DNA from: Druceiella hillmani
Lineage: Eukaryota; Arthropoda; Insecta; Lepidoptera; Hepialidae
Direction of reading: 5' to 3'
Assembly: GCA_039881145.1 (NCBI GenBank)
Contig: JAYKKI010000134.1
Coordinates: 1,336,001 to 1,400,000, forward strand
DNA: 64,000 nucleotides
Both the position numbers and the translations under genes were made by a program. Below the pieces are notes generated by a model. The model did no database searches. It saw only the letters and a program-made list of their open reading frames with translations, and was not told the DNA's origin. How positions within the stretch are numbered: the stretch's first letter is position 1; each line of letters begins with the position of its first letter. Shown piece by piece: positions 27,857 to 39,566 of the stretch.

Positions 27857-28564
27857 ACATTTCGGAAAACGATTTGATTCTTAATGTTTTTATGCAGAAT
27901 GCAATATTTCTATATCACCATTCACTTAAAAGAAATAAAATAACTTTTATTTTCTATTATTGTCAGAACTGCGTGCCTAGATCGTATTAAGTTTCGTTAT
28001 TATCTATCAATTTGGCTACGAATGCTAAAAAATGGTAAAAAGTGTTTTAACAAAAATATTCTTTATAAACTTTTGAAAAAATTTTAGGATATTCCACGAT
28101 TGAGTGTATATGTTGCTGAGTAAATATATAGAAAACACGGAAGTCGTTAAAAACCCATATGCGCTACTGTACTTCACGAATTTCAATTTGGTCATTTGAC
28201 AGCAGAAACCTCACGCAGCATATTTTACAGAATAACGTCCGATATTTTCGTGAAATAACTACACGACGATGATTTCAGCAATTGCCAAGTAGAGAGCACA
28301 CATTTCGAAATAAACCTAGGTCAAGATTATATCACTATTTCAACGTGGGCTTTGGTTTCACAACTTGGATGCTCTCACGGTATAGCGGAGAAACACTTAT
28401 ATGACTTGGGCATTGTATACAGATATTGCATTTGGATTCCTCGTGAGGTAACTCAGGATTAAGGCAATTGCCGTACATACAATCGCACATCCAGAAAACG
28501 TATTATCCACTAATTCTAGAATTTCTAAAATTACGAAGCCACTCGTAGTTGAAGTAAAAAGCTG

Positions 28565-29560
28565 TCAAGTACGGGTAAAATTCACCCTGCGAAAATTCGT
28601 GAACGCGGTAAGCAGTTACGAATAATATTATTGAAATTATTCCATTATGAAAATATCTCAAGATATCTCAGTTATAAGCAATTATTAGCAATTAACTATT
28701 ATTAACTAGTAACGTTTAAACAGGAACGAATTTACAGCAATGAACGTCATCATATACTACTACATCTCTAAACAGTTTAACATTTGAAGTTTCGGAATTG
28801 AAAAAATGGTATTTTATTTTAATCTTTTGCACACAGACCTGGATGTAACTTCAAGGCCTTGGGTTAAATATTAAACCATGGTTTGACTACAGAAATAATA
28901 CTTAATTTTGAACTTGGAATAAATTGTCTAAATTAGTACTTATTATTACTAATCATTCGATTATGAGAATCACTTAATTATGGGAATCATTCGTAACCGC
29001 ACACAACTTATAAAACTTTAAGGACATATAATATTTTTATTAAATTATTTACAGATATTATTATCACAGTAGTTTCAACAACATTTGGAAATACATTTCC
29101 AAATACAAATAAATTATTAATTTTTCACCATGTAAATATATTTGCCTAGCATATTTTTCACAATCTTGTGAATACTTCAAAAACTATGAAATTCAGAATA
29201 TTTGCTATATTGTTTCAGTAAACCTTAGTAATCTTGTAGTAATCTTCATTTTTCATAATTTAAATTTTTTTCAGAGATATCACATATTTTATATAGTTTT
29301 AACAATATTCCCAAAGCTTCATTATATACTCGTAAAATTTGGAAAAAATGGTTATGAAATTCTTATAAATTATGAAGATTTCATAACTTTCAAATGAGTC
29401 CTTTATATTTTATTCCATACGATATAAAAATAAAACAGAAAATTAAAATAATTGGTTTACCCCGCATGAAACTTTCATCTGAATATCTTGAGTATCAGCT
29501 GTTAATATATATTAAAATGCAGTCAACTTAAAATTTTTAGACTTGATATCCATCAAAAAC
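28565..29560. other. Unassigned AT-rich DNA
   Basis: No gene or named repeat is recognised between the end of C2 and the mariner relic. Confidence 0.5.
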
Positions 29561-29840
29561 CATCACGACGCTATAAACTTTCCCCTCCGCATGATGAAGC
29601 CCACCCGCATTTCCCACCCGCGTTGCTCTTGGACACCACACCTGGCACCGTTTGACTTTTTTTACTTAGGTCATTAAGTAGCGCTTCATATTAGAAAAAA
29701 ACTTGATGATAAAAACCATTTCCGAGAGTTCATTCTACTAACATTTTGAAGCTGCCCTTTGTTTGCGAAATACAGTATAGAAATGATAATGGAAAGCTAC
29801 GATGCATAGGGCACGTATTATAAGCTACAATAAAATGAGA
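29560..29840 (+). pseudogene. Mariner-like transposase relic (C-terminal half)
   Basis: Readable pieces are 'HDEAHPH' (29,590-29,610), which matches the HDNA-PH motif around the second catalytic Asp of mariner transposases, and 'LAPFDFF' (29,642-29,662), which matches the 'SPDLAP-DFF' motif holding the third Asp. 'LDDKNHFREF' follows, typical of the conserved tail. The two Asp residues are about 20 codons apart instead of the usual 34, and they lie in different frames, so there is an internal deletion and frameshift. No terminal inverted repeats were found. The N-terminal DNA-binding part is missing. Confidence 0.6.
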
Positions 29841-29844
29841 TATC

Positions 29845-30576
29845 ATTGTAAATTGTTTTTTTCATAATGCTCTTTAGGCAAACCAATATAACACAGTTCT
29901 CGTTCATTCGCTTTCAAATTTTGTAACCATTTAACTAGATGAGTGAATGCATTTTAAGACAATTTAACGATCAGATCATTTAGACGGAAAAATGTTTACT
30001 GAGTTACTGACTTGATAATTTTAGTTAAGATTTGAAGTCTTAAAATCTGAATTGATATATGTGTTTATGTTTTCACAAGAATTTAATTTACGGAGCTGAG
30101 ATAACACATATAGACGCTCTACCTATGCTTCGTATGCTTAACGATTATGTGCCATATTTAGAGAAATAAATATTTATATGCGTTTAGTTTATATCTTTGA
30201 ATGCAATATTACTTTTTTTCACTGGCAATCATAAACCTATATTTCCTAGCCTTTGTTTTTTTCGCAATACTTGCCTATGCAATATTCTTCTTCATTTCAT
30301 CTTCATTTTTGCAGATTAGTACATATCATGAAAAAACTTTTGTGTAATTATGAGACGGTATGGCAATGAAAATTATTCATCGAGTCTAGTTTAATTAAAG
30401 TTAATCGATAAAGTTGAGATTAGAGTATTTTTGCATACCACTTCATTGTTTACAGGCCAAGCAGTGGTTACCATTAGGATTAATATTGTATCAAGTGTTG
30501 TTAATGCGTGTTTATGAAAAATTTGAGGAAAGTTGCGAAAAATAACTAACACAAAACTGAACAGAATAACAAATAA

Positions 30577-30580
<4 letters not shown>
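29845..30580. other. Unassigned AT-rich DNA
   Basis: I see no recognisable element. Confidence 0.5.
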
Positions 30581-30583
<3 letters not shown>

Positions 30584-30613
<30 letters not shown>

Positions 30614-30623
30614 TAAATATATT

Positions 30624-30679
<56 letters not shown>

Positions 30680-30680
30680 C
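30584..30680. repeat. (TA)n microsatellite truncating a retrotransposon
   Basis: A poly-A lead (30,576-30,585) runs into TA arrays with ATGTAT and AAATAT interruptions. On the minus strand it directly follows the last readable reverse-transcriptase sequence, so the 3' part of that element is missing or was replaced here. Confidence 0.9.
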
Positions 30681-30683
30681 CAG

Positions 30684-31460
30684 GTATGAATAGATGATTG
30701 AAATTGGTTGAAACACCCCAAATCGTCTACGTGTTGGGAATTGTATATTGATGTATACAGACCAGAGTTCAGTTCTCTGACGTGTACAGAGTGAAAAGTA
30801 GCTGCCCTTGGATTGACCCTTGCGATACACCTCTAGAAATGATCAAGAAACTTTCAAGGTAAAATAGTTTTTAAACCATTCACACACGCATTCCGATAAG
30901 CCGTCATATTGTAATTTAGCCATTAAAATTGGCAAACTTAGGCAATCAAAAGCACGTGATAATCCACAAGAACGACCGCAGTAGCCTCCCCTTTATCAGC
31001 TGAGGACAGGATATCATTAGTAATGGATAGAAGTGCTGTGGATGTACTGTGTTGACCACGGAAACCTGATTAAGGGGGAGCGCTTTGATGGATTCTAAAA
31101 ATCTTTTAAGCTGATTGCAGGCAATTTTTTCTATGATTTTAGTTTCAGCATCTGTGCAGAGATACTATCTACACCGATAGCTTCGGACTTTAAAGAATAC
31201 ACAATCTTCGCCACAATGTTTTCACTCACCTTCTGAAAACGCATTTTTGTCTCAGCGAAACAATGGGTATAATGAAAAGAAATATGATCAGCATCCTCAC
31301 TTTCGGCGCAACGTAACGTTGCAGAGTGATCGATAATCTGATCTGGATCAAGTAGAGAAAATAACTGGCCACACCATCTGGTGTGGCAGGTTATTTTTTC
31401 TACTTTTACCGATGGGATATATTGTTTGCAAGCCATTCCACAGTTGTTTGATATCTCCAC
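30684..31460 (-). pseudogene. Reverse-transcriptase start of the same Jockey-like ORF2, broken
   Basis: It continues the endonuclease frame after a shift. 'SENIVAKIVYSLKSEAIGVD' (about 31,225-31,165) is the usual entry to the polymerase domain ('K--KA-G-D'). The reading then jumps to 'SKIIEKIACNQL' (about 31,145-31,110), so part of the fingers is deleted. Next come pieces of 'FRGQHST', 'NDILSSADKGEATAVVLVD' and 'LPILMAKL', each in a different frame, then 'VSQGSIQG' and 'HVDD', the latter in place of the catalytic YADD. The domain stops soon after at the microsatellite. It cannot be active. Confidence 0.75.
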
Positions 31461-32570
31461 GATGCACGTTTACATAAAAAGTAAAATATCTCTTCCGTCT
31501 CAAAGCTGTGATAATTAGATTTCTCAGCGATTTATGATAATCTAAATGTGTATCTTTCTTTGAGTTAATAGCTTTAGAGCGGGCTCGATCACGCAGACGC
31601 ATCATAAGACGGATCGTGTCCATTAACCACGGTTTGGATGAATGGATATGCGTTGTTCGCTCCCTCGCTGGTGCATAGGTGTCGAAAATCGACAAAACGC
31701 TAGTATTAAAATTATTAACAATTTTGTCGGTATCGTCACCCACTGCCACATTGTTCCACCGAAATTTTGATACCGCTGAAACAAACAACTCCATATCTAT
31801 TTTATTACGACAACGGGAACGGAATTCGCGACCAGGTATTGGAGGTTTTATGATATTGAATATACCGACCAAGAGAGCGTGGTCACTTAAATCTTGATTG
31901 TGATGAATCAGTATATTAACATTAATAGAATACGGACTGCAACAAAATAAATCAATTAAAGTTTCCGAGTATTCGGTTATCCTGGTCGCCTCAGACACGA
32001 GTTGTTTGAAACCAAACATCTCCAGCCAGTTAATGGCCCTGTAGGTGCTTGAATCGGCCTGTTTCAGTAAATCTGTATTAAGGTCACCGGTGAAGAAAAA
32101 GTATTTAGCGGTGCATTTAAGGCTGGTCATCGCCTCGCTCAGGCAATCTAGCGCTATATATAGAGACATAGTTGGCGGTCGGTATGCAATACCCACAATC
32201 ACGCTGACGCGACCCATCTCCAAGCGAATTCAAAGTTGCTCAAGCTCTGTGTTCGGGATGTTTATTTCGCGGTACCGTATGCCTTGGCGTACATAAAAAG
32301 CTACACCTCCTCCACGGCCAACAGTGCGATCGCGATGAGCAAACGAGTAGCCGGGTACGGCGAACGTGTTCGAACCGCGTGCAATCCACTTTTCATTTAT
32401 AGCCAGTATATCTAGATCATGCTCTATTATCGCTGTGTATAACTCATCATAACCCGTCTACAAAGACTGAGCATTTAAATGACCCAGGGTAAAACAACTT
32501 TTTCTAAAAGAGACTACTGTTGCCTTTGGTCCAACAAATGTGTAGGCCTTATCAATACTACCACATGAGA
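31348..32570 (-). pseudogene. Endonuclease domain of a Jockey-like ORF2, nearly readable
   Basis: One frame runs from about 32,570 to 31,348 with only two in-frame stops, after 'HLNAQSL' and after 'ELEQL'. Motifs in order: 'LGHLNAQS' (catalytic Asn), 'ILAINEKW' (catalytic Glu; usually NETW), 'GRGGGVAFY', 'VGIAYRPP', 'FTGDLNTDLL' (Asp and Asn), 'IDLFCCS' and 'SDHALLVG' (final Asp-His). All catalytic residues of the AP-endonuclease fold are visible. The last part (from 'HSSKPWLMDTIRLMMRLRD') is the linker to the reverse transcriptase. The enzyme nicks target DNA to prime reverse transcription. A frameshift near 31,370-31,400 moves the reading into the next frame. Confidence 0.85.
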
Positions 32571-32685
32571 TATTCCATTAAATTATAAAATGAGGGGCAA
32601 ATCCATTATAATTGATCGGGAATATTTTTCCGAAATATTCCAATTTAAAGAGCAACATTTTAGAGAAAAGAAAGTAATATAAGAT

Positions 32686-32845
32686 GTACATATACATATA
32701 TACAGGATGCAAATACATATACATAGACATACAAATATAAGCATATATACGCACACATATACATATACATACATCCATACATACACATATACATACACAT
32801 ACAAACATACATACATATATACACATATACATACATATATATATG
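32686..32845. repeat. Low-complexity (CATA)n-rich tract
   Basis: Degenerate ACATAT/CATACA repeats. Two overlapping minus-strand open frames of 120 and 141 codons made of Y, I, C, V and M arise only from this tract and are not genes. Confidence 0.9.
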
Positions 32846-33289
32846 ATGAATACCTCTCTAACAACAAGTGTATATAAAACCCAACTAAACATAATGGTTG
32901 AAATAAATATATACATATATATGCACAATAAAAGATACATAAAGTTATAACAGAATAAATAGGTGTAAATGTCAAAAAAACGGCACGAATGGAAATAATT
33001 GAGAACAATAAATATTAAACAATAAGATCTAGGTAATTATCTAAGTTATAGTTTAACAATTGTTCAATTATTATAATAACTATTATACATTTGAAAAATA
33101 TATAATTATATGTATATATGTCGTTAATTAAGAAATATTGTTTTTGTGTATTGCCAACGGTTTGCCAAACTACATTAAGAAACACACTGGCGATTTCCTT
33201 GTGAGAAATCGTCATTGTTGGATAAGTTATACAATATTTTTATAAACAAACAACTCTTCATTTCTCGGGAATTTTTCTTTTCATTGATA

Positions 33290-33375
33290 AGAATTATAAT
33301 AAAATCCGATCCGTAGTTTCTGAGATTAGCACGCACAGATATAAAGATAGACAGACACACGCGGCGGGGTATTTG
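33290..33375 (+). repeat. Fragment of a common insect repeat tail
   Basis: 'CCGATCCGTAGTTTCTGAGATTAGC' followed by 'AAAGATAGACAGACACACGCGGCGGGG' resembles the 'ATC-G-TC-GTAGTTT-GAGATTAGC...CAGACAGACA' tail found in many lepidopteran repeats. The limits and family are uncertain. Confidence 0.4.
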
Positions 33376-33386
33376 ACGTATGTTTA

Positions 33387-33465
33387 TACATAACTATTGA
33401 ATTTCCAGATCGATTTTACTATCTATCGATCGATACATAACTATTGAATTTTGTAGATCGATTTA
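33387..33465. repeat. 47-bp period direct repeat
   Basis: TACATAACTATTGAATTT followed by AGATCGATTT occurs at 33,387 and again at 33,434, with a GATCGAT-rich linker. Confidence 0.85.
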
Positions 33466-33469
33466 AATA

Positions 33470-35450
33470 ATATAGGATTAAAAATTTATGGCTGCATTAA
33501 ACGTGAAATGTTGCTTGGTTTTCTTCTTTAAACCCCTTTTAAGGGGTAACAATGAAAAATTTTGAAAGACGGATTCAAAAATACTTATATGACGTAGGAA
33601 AAAAAAACAATTGACCATTGTTTGATCGTTTCTTAATTTGGATTACCTAGTAACTCATGTAATTACACCAGATATATAAATATAGGCCTTTCTATGAAAA
33701 GATTAATCTTACTCCATATGAATTGATCTTTATTCGGCCACTCTAATCAAGAAAATGAAATATTTCTATTTTCGTCTAACTGCATCATGATTTCATAATT
33801 ATTAAATATTCACTACTAGCAAATGACCTGAGTTTAAAACAATATTTATATATAGTAAAAAATCTACCATATTTTATACAATAAAAATAATATGGTCAAA
33901 AAATACCGATTGAACTGGGGCTTTAAACGAAGCGTGAAATAATAATATATCCTAGTTGAATAATGATATATTCTAGTGATTTTAAAATTAATTACATCAG
34001 AAAATTATTTTACACCCCAAGCCCTCGAAAATATACGTAGAAAAGATTGACTGTTTAGGAGATAACACATCAGAAAAAGTTTTAGTTTTATAAAAATCGA
34101 TTGCGTGGTATCTGAAAGACATTTATTTGAAAAATATTATTTTACATAGATTAAATCCCCGCTTAATAAGCATTATTCTTGTACATATACACTGTACAGG
34201 TTTTGTATAAATGTGAATTTTATATTGGATCCAACCTTATACAAAATTATATGAACTTAACAACAACGCTTAGTAAATATTACTCATATTTTTTCAGTTT
34301 ATATCATTTAGAAGTGAACTATTGGGTATTTAAAAGAGAAATAATATTGAATATATTTGGCGTTAATTTTGTAGAAATTCATTACTCACAATTATTATAA
34401 CATTGAAGATGTTGTAATACAACGAAACCTAGGTAGTGGTACAGAAATTAAAGAAAGTAGAAATAATACTACATCACGTAGTTTCATTTAATTGTCCTTA
34501 ATAAATATTATCCAGCTGTTTACTTCATTAGTATGCGAGGTTAAAACATGTTCCTAGACTTAAGAATTTATAACCTTCTTTGAACTGTTAGTTGCAAAAT
34601 AAGAATTTAAAATTAATAGCTTATTAAGTTATACCTTTTTATAGACTGTATTAAATGTAGGAATTTTGACCACAGCGACCAAAATTTTCAAAATATACTT
34701 TTCTTACATCAACATCGTTTGAATTTCGGCCTTCTACTTTTATGAATACAAATTGTTGCAAAAATTCTGATATTGTTTACGAAGCATGGACGCAAGAGCC
34801 ATAAAATAATTTCATGACAGAATTGCGGCCTAGACGATTTATAAATTAAAAAAAGGATTTTATATGAATTTGTACCTTTTTTTAAAAAAATACCAAATTA
34901 AACTATGCTTAAACCAATAACACTTATGTATCGTTTCTCATATTCTTATCTTGTTACTGGCTTGGTGCATTTAAAGAAAATATTATAAAAAGGCTACGAC
35001 TTTTACTAACCATTCGAATATTTTGAACTACAATTAAAATGTTTCTGATCTGATATTTTTTTTATTGCTCGGATGTCGCAAGTGTATTAGAGACAATTTA
35101 TGATTGAATAAATATTTTTAATAATTAAAACTAATAAGATTATTATCACTATAATTTTTGCTATGTAACACAAATGCCAATTTTTTAAATAGTTTGCAAA
35201 TTCTGAGTGATACATTTCTTATTACTCAACTGTATTCAACTTAAAAAAATAACATTCAGACTTAACTTGTACTCATGGCTCCCAAAATGTCAACCCTGAT
35301 TAGGGATTATCATAAAATATAGAAAAGTGTATATATCTCGAAACATAAGAGATTTTTATTAAGGTCAAATTTTGTCAGTAATCCAATTATAGGTTGGCTT
35401 AAGCCTCTTGTCGTGGCCGACATGATACCCTGTATAAAGTATAATATTAA
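33470..35450. other. Unassigned AT-rich DNA
   Basis: No element is recognised. An open frame at 34,179-34,400 (73 codons) has no motif and is not conserved in any duplicate. Confidence 0.5.
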
Positions 35451-35471
35451 ACTCTCATTGCTGAATCAGTT

Positions 35472-35477
35472 TATATG

Positions 35478-35541
<64 letters not shown>
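35472..35541. repeat. (TA)n microsatellite
   Basis: About 35 TA dinucleotides preceded by ATGTATGTA. Confidence 0.95.
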
Positions 35542-35545
<4 letters not shown>

Positions 35546-35759
35546 CCGTGGCAATATAAAACCGTGCGTTCAATAAATATATTTAAATTGCTACTATTAT
35601 GAAATAAAAAAGATATTTGTAAACTTTTGTATTTTCTGCAATTCATGTTGAAACACTGTGAAGTAAAATTAATTCAGAGCTTTTAATGTATAGACTAATG
35701 AGAATAAAATTGATAGCAGCGAGTTGGACTTGTATAATAAGGGTTTCGTGCACATTTAA

Positions 35760-36595
35760 TCAGATATAGACCTTGAAAAACATACAGAATTTGAATTAAT
35801 ATTTTTAGACGTGCTAATATTATTTCTCCACATTTCAAAGTTTTGCCTAGTATACTAATTGCAGGCGTAAAAATATAGTATTTTTTTAATAATGTAATTT
35901 ACAATCATCCTTATAGTTTCAAGCATTGTTTGTATAATTTTCATTTTAAAACTTTCAAATATGGTCGAGGGAAACACATTTCTTTCCAAAATGTTCAATC
36001 TTATCTTCAAAATAATTCACATAAAATAAAAAAAAATGTAAAGACAAACTGTGTGTATTTTATAAATCGATATCCATGTGACACGATGGACGAAATAAAC
36101 GAAAATAGAGTGCTCTATATGCGCCCTCTAAAATTTGCTATAAAGAACCCCAAGGAATAGAAAGAATAGAATGAGCGGAACCGAAAATTATCTCAGGTTG
36201 AACATTTCCCTCAGAAGACACAACAGGGACGCTTTTTATCTTGTCAATGTTATGTTTAGGTGGAAACGAGAACACACTAAATTTGGAATATTCCTTGAAA
36301 AATCGTTACTGGGTAAATAAATATTTATAAATCATTACTCATACTGCTTCAATTTTCATCCTGTAACCACAATGTTATTTCATAAATATATCGGATATAA
36401 TAAAAGAAGAACGCACTTAAATACATTTAACTTGCTTGCAAACTAACAACTGAGAAGCAAAATTCGTGCAAGCTTCTGAGGTGAAAATAATAAGTAATTA
36501 TAAATTCACATTTAATTAAATTTAATCAAAGATGTTAAATTAATTGAAAATATCTGCAAAATTTAACTAAAGCTATTAAAATATGCCCACACAAA
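35760..36595. repeat. Segmental duplicate block A2, cut by Helitron copy 1
   Basis: This is the counterpart of A1 (16,560-17,640). Similarity runs up to 'AAATTAATTGAAAATATCTGCAAAATTTAACTAAAG' and then the Helitron begins at 36,596. I could not find the continuation of A1 immediately after the Helitron 3' end at 41,243. A 76-codon open frame (35,930-36,160) is not preserved in A1. Confidence 0.7.
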
Positions 36596-37650
36596 TCTAT
36601 ATATTAATACGTGAAGCAAAAACTTTGGACCCCTTTTTACGAAAATTGCGCGGACGGAGGAGTATGAAATTTTGGCATACTTATAGTTTATATGTAGGAG
36701 AAGTGCAGAACGCTAATATTTTTCAATAATAATGCTTATAAAGTGCATTAAATCAATAAATAAAACATTACACACACTACCATGCATTTGACACACACAT
36801 GTATATACATACAATTGACATATGAGTAGTCCATAGTTTTATTTTTCCGCTGGCTTTCCATTGTAGTTTATCTGCCAGACAGTTCGCAAGTTATTGTGCT
36901 TCAACTTTGTTATTTTCTCATATATAATAGTAAAAAATTTGATCTTTTATCTAGAATTACAGTTGTTATAATTTAATGTAACATTATTAATAATAATCAT
37001 AATATTAATACGTGAAACAAAAACGTTGTACCTCGTTTACGAAAATTACGCGGACGGAGGAGTATGAAATTTGGCACAGTTAAAGTTTGTTTGGAGGAGT
37101 ACGGAAAGCTAAAATTGTTATATAATAATGCATTAGAAACACATTAAATTAATAAAAAAAACATTACACATACTACCATGCGTTTGACACACACACACAT
37201 GTATTTACACACATATTGACATATGAGTTGTCCATAATTTTATTTTTCCGCGGGCTTTCCATTGTAGTTTATCTGCCAGACAGTTTCTAAGTTATTGTGC
37301 TTTAACTTTGTTATTTTCCCATATATAGTAGTAAAAAGTTTGATCTTTTATCTGAAATTAGAGTTATTACGATTTAATAAAATATTATTCAATGTTTTAA
37401 AGGTTAATAATAACCAAAATATTAATATGCTAAGCAAAACCTTTATACTCCTTTTTACAAAAATTACGCGTCCGGAGGAGTATAAAATTTGGCACAGTTA
37501 AAGTTTATATGGAGAAGAGTGCTGAAAGCTAATATTTTTACATAGAAAGAGATATATAGATTTTTATTAGAAATACATGCGTTTGACACACACACATATG
37601 TACTATTTTGTTTATGGTTGAAGTCTATGGTCAAACTGAGATTAATATTA
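36596..37650 (+). repeat. Three tandem units in the Helitron 5' region
   Basis: The core 'ATTAATACGTGAAGCAAAA...CGGACGGAGGAGTATGAAAT' occurs at 36,603, 37,004 and 37,421, giving periods of 401 and 417 bp. Units share 'CTACCATGC(A/G)TTTGACACACACA' and 'CCATTGTAGTTTATCTGCCAGACAGT'. Unit 3 is shorter and runs into the coding region ('GTTGAAGTCTATGGTC'). Only unit 1 keeps the TC start. Confidence 0.85.
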
Positions 37651-37795
37651 TTTATCCATAGCCTTACTGAATGTCAAAAATAATCATAATTATGATAATG
37701 TCATATTCATACTTTGTTTCGCATACACATATTAATAGACCAAACGCAAATTTAAATAATATTAATAGTTTACAAATGAAGAAGTAATTTTTAGA

Positions 37796-39565
37796 GATGT
37801 GCACTAAATGTAATTCCAAGACTTTTCATAGTTATGATTGTGGATTAATGGATTTACAATGCAGGTTTTGCAATGCAAAACGTTTTGAATCTGAAGTGAC
37901 TAAGTGACAGGACTGAATTCACTTAATGTTGTCATAAGGGTAAAGCAATATTACCGCCCTTAAGTCAAAATGAATATTTTAAATCATTGTATTATGGACT
38001 TATTTCAAATGAACCTTCAATCAAAAGTAAGGCAAAAAATTATTTTGAAAACATTCGAAAATATAATTCATCATTTGCTATGGTTAGCTCAGAAGCTAAA
38101 ATTTGCGGGGCAGTTACAAGTGGAGTGTATCATTTCAAAAACATGATGTTTTTATCACAGATCTGGTTCAATGAATGCGGCATATGGTCGCTCACCATGT
38201 TGTGCGCAATTCGATTTTTATGATGTCGACACTATCAATTATAGATTACAACAACATTTTAATCAAACATGCGATAAAAATATAATGCGCAAAATATCTC
38301 TTGAATTGGAACGCAGTAATCCTTTGGTTCGGTCATTCATTGCAATGAAACATCATTGTTATAGAGTTGAAAAGAAAAAAAAAAGAAATTTGTATGCTCA
38401 TTAAAGTAAATCATGATTTAAATCAGCGCCATTGCAATGATGCAGTTCAAATTGATGTAGCAGTAATATTTAGTACAGTTGATTGTGAGCCACCTTTGAA
38501 CGAAATATGATTTCATTTTCAAAAGTTAATGGTATCATCAAAAATATCTCAATTTTAAATTCATCATTAGATCCTTGAGCACATTCATTACTTTTTCCAA
38601 ATGGTGATACTGGGTGGCATATCAATATTCCTCATAACGTACCAACTATATCTAGTTCAAGAGCACCCAGAAAAAAATTAGCCATGCTTTAGTATGCAGC
38701 CTATCGACTTGCGATTAGAGAAGATTTCAGCATGTAGCACCATTCACAAAAAATATTTCTGAAGTGGATAGTTGATATATATGTGAGAATAGAGGGCTCA
38801 AGATTACATTGCATTCGACAAAATAAAACAATTCTTAGATTTGAAATTTACGACAATTTAACAGACTACATAGAATTGAACATCGATGCCAGTAATCTCG
38901 GCAGTAGAATAATTTTACCATCTTCGTTCAATGGATCTCCAAGAAATATGTATGAGAATTATTTAGATGCAGTATCATTTATAAAATGAATTGCAGTCCA
39001 ATTTGGCCGGAAATAATTAACAATATTGTTTTCGGTGAAACTGCTAATTTTATACCTCATATTAAGATTCGTGTATTCAAGTTTTTTGAAAACATTAATG
39101 AGGGCCTTTAACAAAAAAATATATTTGTTAAATTGAAGCATTCATTTATACAATCGAGTTTCAAAAAAGAGGATTAAAAACACATCCTAAATTACATAAA
39201 TATGTTGTCAAACATATGATGATTGGTCCATGCGGAGTAATTAATCCTAATTCTGTATGTATAAGAGACGGAAAATGTACAAAAGATTATTTAAAACGTT
39301 TTAATGAATTTACATGTGAATCAACGTGGACATTCATTATACGGCGTAATACCGTAAACTTTTGCATGCGCACCATACGCATGCAAAAGTCCACGGTAGT
39401 TGTCTTGACAATTGGTACGTTGTACCATACAATCCATATTTACTTGCCAAATTTAATTGTCATTTAAAGGTTGAAGTTTGCACTTCAGACAAAAATGTTA
39501 AATACATCAATAAATACGTATATAAAAGCCATGACAGTGCATCTGTTGAATTAGATTCAGGGAGA
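37796..39565 (+). pseudogene. Helitron copy 1 Rep region, frameshifted and missing the HUH motif
   Basis: Pieces in order: zinc-finger-like 'CTKCNSKTF' and 'CRFCNAKRF' (37,798-37,895); 'KAILPPLSQNEYFKSLYYG' (from 37,942); 'YFENIRKYNSSFA'; 'INYRLQQHFNQTCDK' (about 38,236-38,280); 'WIVDIYVRIEGSRLHCIRQN' (about 38,764-38,823); 'ILPSSFNGSPRNMYENYLDA' (to about 38,970); 'YTIEFQKRGL' (about 39,150-39,178) joined directly to 'HPKLHKYVVKHMM'; and the tyrosine motif 'KYINKYVYK' (about 39,501-39,527). Against copy 2 about 105 bp is missing exactly where the HUH histidines would be, so this copy cannot nick DNA. The two tyrosines (YINKY) remain. There are at least three frame changes and several stops. 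Confidence 0.85.
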
Positions 39566-39566
39566 A

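Larger units (their letters stand above)
22010..28560. repeat. Segmental duplicate block C2
   Basis: This is the most complete copy of block C. It matches C1 over most of its length and C3 from about 22,600 onward. The C2/C3 match is clearly closer than C1/C2. C2 is the hub for comparison: it has the 128-bp identical island (23,533-23,660) and the 'TTCCGTAGTGAAATA' repeat (24,750-25,000) that C3 shares and C1 lacks. It starts immediately after the 5' end of the R1 relic, at 'ATATTTCTATTTT'. Confidence 0.8.
30681..32575 (-). mobile_element. Jockey-like non-LTR retrotransposon fragment
   Basis: About 1.9 kb on the minus strand, noticeably less AT-rich than its surroundings. It contains almost all of an AP-endonuclease domain followed by the first part of a reverse transcriptase with an internal deletion, and ends at the TA microsatellite. 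Only one copy occurs in the window. It is much better preserved than the R1-like relic, so it is probably a later arrival. Confidence 0.85.

Noticed and set aside
30546..30830. 94-codon minus-strand frame
   Set aside because: Half is TA-array translation (YIYI); the rest is an alternate frame of the broken reverse transcriptase.
31679..32296. Plus-strand open frames of 72-83 codons
   Set aside because: They are antisense shadows of the endonuclease frame of the Jockey-like element.
32578..33008. Two overlapping minus-strand frames of 120 and 141 codons rich in Y, C, V and I
   Set aside because: They arise from the (CATA)n-rich tract at 32,686-32,845; alternate frames of a short repeat stay open by chance.
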